Shown: one piece after another, positions 62,148 to 64,000 of the stretch
Position numbering within the stretch: position 1 is the first letter of the stretch
How the letters are laid out: the number at the start of each line of letters is the position of its first letter
NCBI GenBank assembly: GCA_900766825.1
Contig: CAAFWU010000007.1
Location: 15,719-79,718 of the forward strand
Direction of reading: 5' to 3'
Origin: Bacteroidales bacterium
Lineage (GTDB): Bacteria > Bacteroidota > Bacteroidia > Bacteroidales > Marinilabiliaceae
DNA length: 64,000 nucleotides
Position numbers and translations under genes: made by a program
Notes under the pieces: generated by a model
The model's input: the letters and a program-made list of their open reading frames with translations, nothing else
The model's database searches: none
Told to the model about the DNA's origin: nothing

Positions 62148-63145
62148 TATCTATAATCTCGAAGGTCGCAGCAAAGCCATAGTAATCCTAAAGTGCTTAG
62201 CAGCATTACTAATCACAATTTCCCACTTAGACGTGATATTTCCAAACGGCTTCAAGTGGATGGCAACTGGTGGAGCCTTAGGAGACTCCCTTTTCTTCTT
62301 CTGCTCAGGATTTACACTCTTCTTAGGAAGAGATGGTGGTTTTACCAACTGGTATAAAAGACGCATTAGCAGAATTTACCCTGCCGTATTTATTTGGGGT
62401 GTTATTGCAACTGTTTTCTATGCACAAGATTGGTTAGTAACAGATGTATTGGCTGCTAAAGGATTATGGTTTCTGTCGTGCATAATGATCTACTACATAA
62501 TAATTTATGCAATATATCACCTACTAAAAAAACACTTAAACATAATATTCATAATTGCATTTATTATAGCTTTTGCAGCTGGATACTTAATTATAGACAC
62601 ATCACACGTTACTATGTATGGCTCATCAAAATACATAAGAGTATTCTACTTCATTTTCATGCTTTTAGGCACAATAACCGCAATAAATATTAACAAGATC
62701 GTAGGGGGGGGGGCTCAAATATTCACAAATCTCTGCTTGGAAATCGTGTCTATCATTCGTTATATCAATGGGAGCTTACTACGGTTTCCTGTATTTATGC
62801 AAGATAAATGCAACCGTATGTCTGGTACAAGCCCTCTCACTTATCCCTCTTCTATTAGCAGTCTGGTTTCTATTCCAACTATGCAACACTGAGAGCGCAA
62901 GCAAAATATTCAACATGCCTTGGTTGGGTAATATAGTATACGTATTATCAGCTCTGACTCTAGAAATTTACATAGTTCAAAGAGGAATTATATCAACAGC
63001 ATGGCTGCCACTTTTCCCCTTTAACATACCACTCATTTTATGTTGCATAGTGGTCTTAGCTTATGTTGTACACTGTCTGGCAAATCTATTCATGCAAATA
63101 TTTGCAAAGGAAGATATAAACTGGCGCAAGGTCTTTATGCCATAG
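62140..63145 (+). CDS. Acyltransferase-3 family membrane protein, phase-variable, OFF here
   Basis: The first 188 codons from 62140 encode the start of an acyltransferase-3 (OafA/NodX type) membrane protein: ILKCLAALLITISHLDVIFP with the conserved His, DSLFFFCSGFTLFLGRDGGF and YKRRISRIYPAVFIWGVI. At the ten-G run (62704-62713) the frame changes: as written it runs on to an unrelated tail ending at 62892. The second half continues in another frame from 62714: LKYSQISAWKSCLSFVIS, MGAYYGFLYLCKI, then two or three more membrane segments to the stop at 63145. Nine G joins them (VGGGLKYSQ), giving about 334 residues, the usual size. It probably O-acetylates the polysaccharide. Confidence 0.85.
62704..62713 (+). 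repeat. Run of ten G inside the acyltransferase gene
   Basis: GTA followed by ten G and CTCAAA, at the exact frame-change point. Nine G (or twelve) restores the frame. Second coding G run of the locus. Confidence 0.92.
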
Positions 63146-63174
63146 AAACGAGCACTCTAAAGTAAATCATTCTC

Positions 63175-63288
63175 ATGTCCCCCCAAAAAATATCCATAAT
63201 AACCATAACCAAAGTCAACAACTACGGCGCCGAACTGCAGTCCTTTGCCTTGCAACATAAGATGCAGCGAATTTGTATTGGCAACTAA
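63175..63288 (+). pseudogene. Pyruvyl transferase stub
   Basis: A 37-codon frame starting MSPQKISIITITKVNNYGAE and continuing LQSFALQHKM, the exact N-terminal pattern of pyruvyl transferases (compare NYGAVLQTYAL at 34804), followed by a few unrelated codons and a stop. The rest of the gene is absent; the GT4 gene begins 13 bases later. It is a deletion remnant. Near its start lie six C then six A, which could also slip. Confidence 0.75.
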
Positions 63289-63301
63289 TCAACATTAGAT
63301 A

Positions 63302-63901
63302 ATGGCTTACAAAATAATCTTCCTTGCTGGTATCTACCCTTCATATGGCGGTGTAGAAAAAGTTACCACAACGTTAGCCAATGAATTTCATAAACGAGGG
63401 TGCAAAGTGACAATAGTTTCTTTCGAGCAACCTCACTTGGAACTGTTGCAAGAACTAGAATGTGGAATTGAACTAAATAAATTAGACTATCCTGTAGCCT
63501 CAAAAAGAAACATAGAAAAACTAAAAGACATAATTAAGAATATCGACGCTGATATTCTAATAAATCAATGGTGCATACCATTTTATGTCACGTGGATATG
63601 CAACAAGGCAATTAATGGAACTAAATGTAAACTAATATCGGTACATCATAATCTCCCAAACACAAACAAGAGAATTAAAAGCATAGAGGATGACATAGCA
63701 ACCAACAAAGGCATAAGCATAATAAATAAGCTCAAACTATTTGCCGTAAAACAGGTATCTCGATTGAGTTTATATTATGCTCTAACAAAAAGCGCACGCT
63801 TTGTAGTTCTTTCTAAAAGTTTTGTTCCTCTCACAAGAGAATTTCTATTTAACACCAAATCAGATAAAATAATTACTAAACTTTCGCAAGTGGATTTTTG
63901 A
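63302..63901 (+). pseudogene. GT4-family glycosyltransferase, truncated at its 3' end
   Basis: 199 codons form the N-terminal Rossmann half of a GT4 transferase: IFLAGIYPSYGGVEKVTTTL, DADILINQWCIPFYVTWIC, LISVHHNLPNTNK and FVVLSKSFVPLTREFL, up to SDKIIT. The normal continuation (linker and nucleotide-sugar domain) is missing; after about 63880 the codons KLSQVDF look foreign, and a coding sequence on the other strand begins at 63903. It was probably cut by an insertion. The missing half could lie beyond the right edge. Confidence 0.7.
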
Positions 63902-63902
63902 A

Positions 63903-64000
63903 TTATGCCACAGCTGCTAGTTTCCCGAATGCTTGTGTAAGAGCCATATAGCGGTCGTCGTTTGATACTATAATTTGTATCAACTCAAATGGATCGCAAT
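63903..64000 (-). CDS. C-terminal end of an unidentified gene, possibly a transposase
   Basis: On the minus strand a frame enters from the right edge and ends at 63903: CDPFELIQIIVSNDDRYMAL followed by TQAFGKLAAVA and TAA. It is too short to identify. Its abrupt junction with the truncated GT4 gene suggests a mobile element; this is inference only. Confidence 0.35.
   Translation of the reverse strand, partial: CDPFELIQIIVSNDDRYMALTQAFGKLAAVA

Noticed and set aside
59805..63145. Both G-run frameshifts as plain sequencing errors
   Set aside because: Cannot be excluded without reads, but two breaks exactly at ten-G runs in AT-rich glycan genes fit slippage better; errors of one base in a real long tract would still leave a slippage-prone tract.
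1..64000. CRISPR arrays, rRNA and tRNA genes
   Set aside because: No regularly spaced repeats and no rRNA or tRNA-like sequence were seen in the intergenic regions on either strand.

Overview
The window looks like the chromosome of a Bacteroidales bacterium, probably Prevotella-like or a related gut or oral lineage; the exact genus cannot be told from sequence alone. The evidence is the repeated occurrence of the Bacteroidota promoter motif TAnnTTTG just upstream of genes, weak or absent Shine-Dalgarno sites, a UpxY-type antiterminator heading a polysaccharide locus, the Bacteroidales branched-chain amino acid gene set with two LeuA-family genes, PD-(D/E)XK Rpn-family proteins, an anaerobic sulfatase maturase, and a long DnaE.

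Region 1 (1-17302) is mostly branched-chain amino acid synthesis on the minus strand: ilvD-ilvB-ilvN-ilvC, then leuA-leuC, and further on leuD, a citramalate-synthase-like LeuA paralogue and leuB (cut by the left edge). Together they convert pyruvate and 2-oxobutyrate precursors to Val, Leu and Ile. The leu set is split between leuC and leuD by about 5 kb holding hisH-hisA, an anaerobic sulfatase maturase, an aminotransferase-fold protein that seems to have lost its PLP lysine, and an Rpn-family gene. leuC is closed by a clear terminator. Upstream of ilvD lies a small CxxC ORF with its own promoter and terminator.

Region 2 (17764-41569) is general chromosome: a methyl-accepting chemotaxis-type receptor, a second Rpn protein, then a minus-strand run dnaE, two SGNH hydrolases, an MBOAT O-acyltransferase and metH. 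After it come a translationally coupled pair (F420-hydrogenase-beta-like iron-sulfur protein and polysaccharide pyruvyl transferase), an outer-membrane barrel protein, a shikimate kinase fused to a HAD phosphatase, a TSCPD-domain protein, and an operon of low-molecular-weight phosphotyrosine phosphatase, double-ATPase ABC protein and TylF-like methyltransferase.

Region 3 (41706-42634) is an AT-rich Abi_2/AbiF-type defence gene preceded by a promoter and a compact hairpin ending in a U-rich tract, reminiscent of the abiF RNA.

Region 4 (42744 to the right edge) is a surface-polysaccharide locus: UpxY, a 760-base leader, two GT8 glycosyltransferases, two Wzx flippases, two complete pyruvyl transferases plus fragments of two more, an SDR and a MenD-like ThDP enzyme, a GT2, two acyltransferases, GT4-type transferases and two Wzy-type polymerases. 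Base composition alternates between host-like and AT-rich blocks, so the locus is a mosaic.

The main discovery is in region 4. The second polymerase gene and the membrane acyltransferase gene are each broken exactly at a run of ten G. Changing either run by one base (one G more in the polymerase, one G less in the acyltransferase) restores a full-length protein. This is the expected structure of slipped-strand phase variation; in this sequence both genes read OFF. A third run of nine G lies in the leader between upxY and the first transferase gene. The locus also carries scars of recombination: a frameshifted iron-sulfur protein, a pyruvyl-transferase start fused to a copy of the upstream GT8 tail, another pyruvyl-transferase stub, and a GT4 gene cut off at the right edge by what may be a mobile element.
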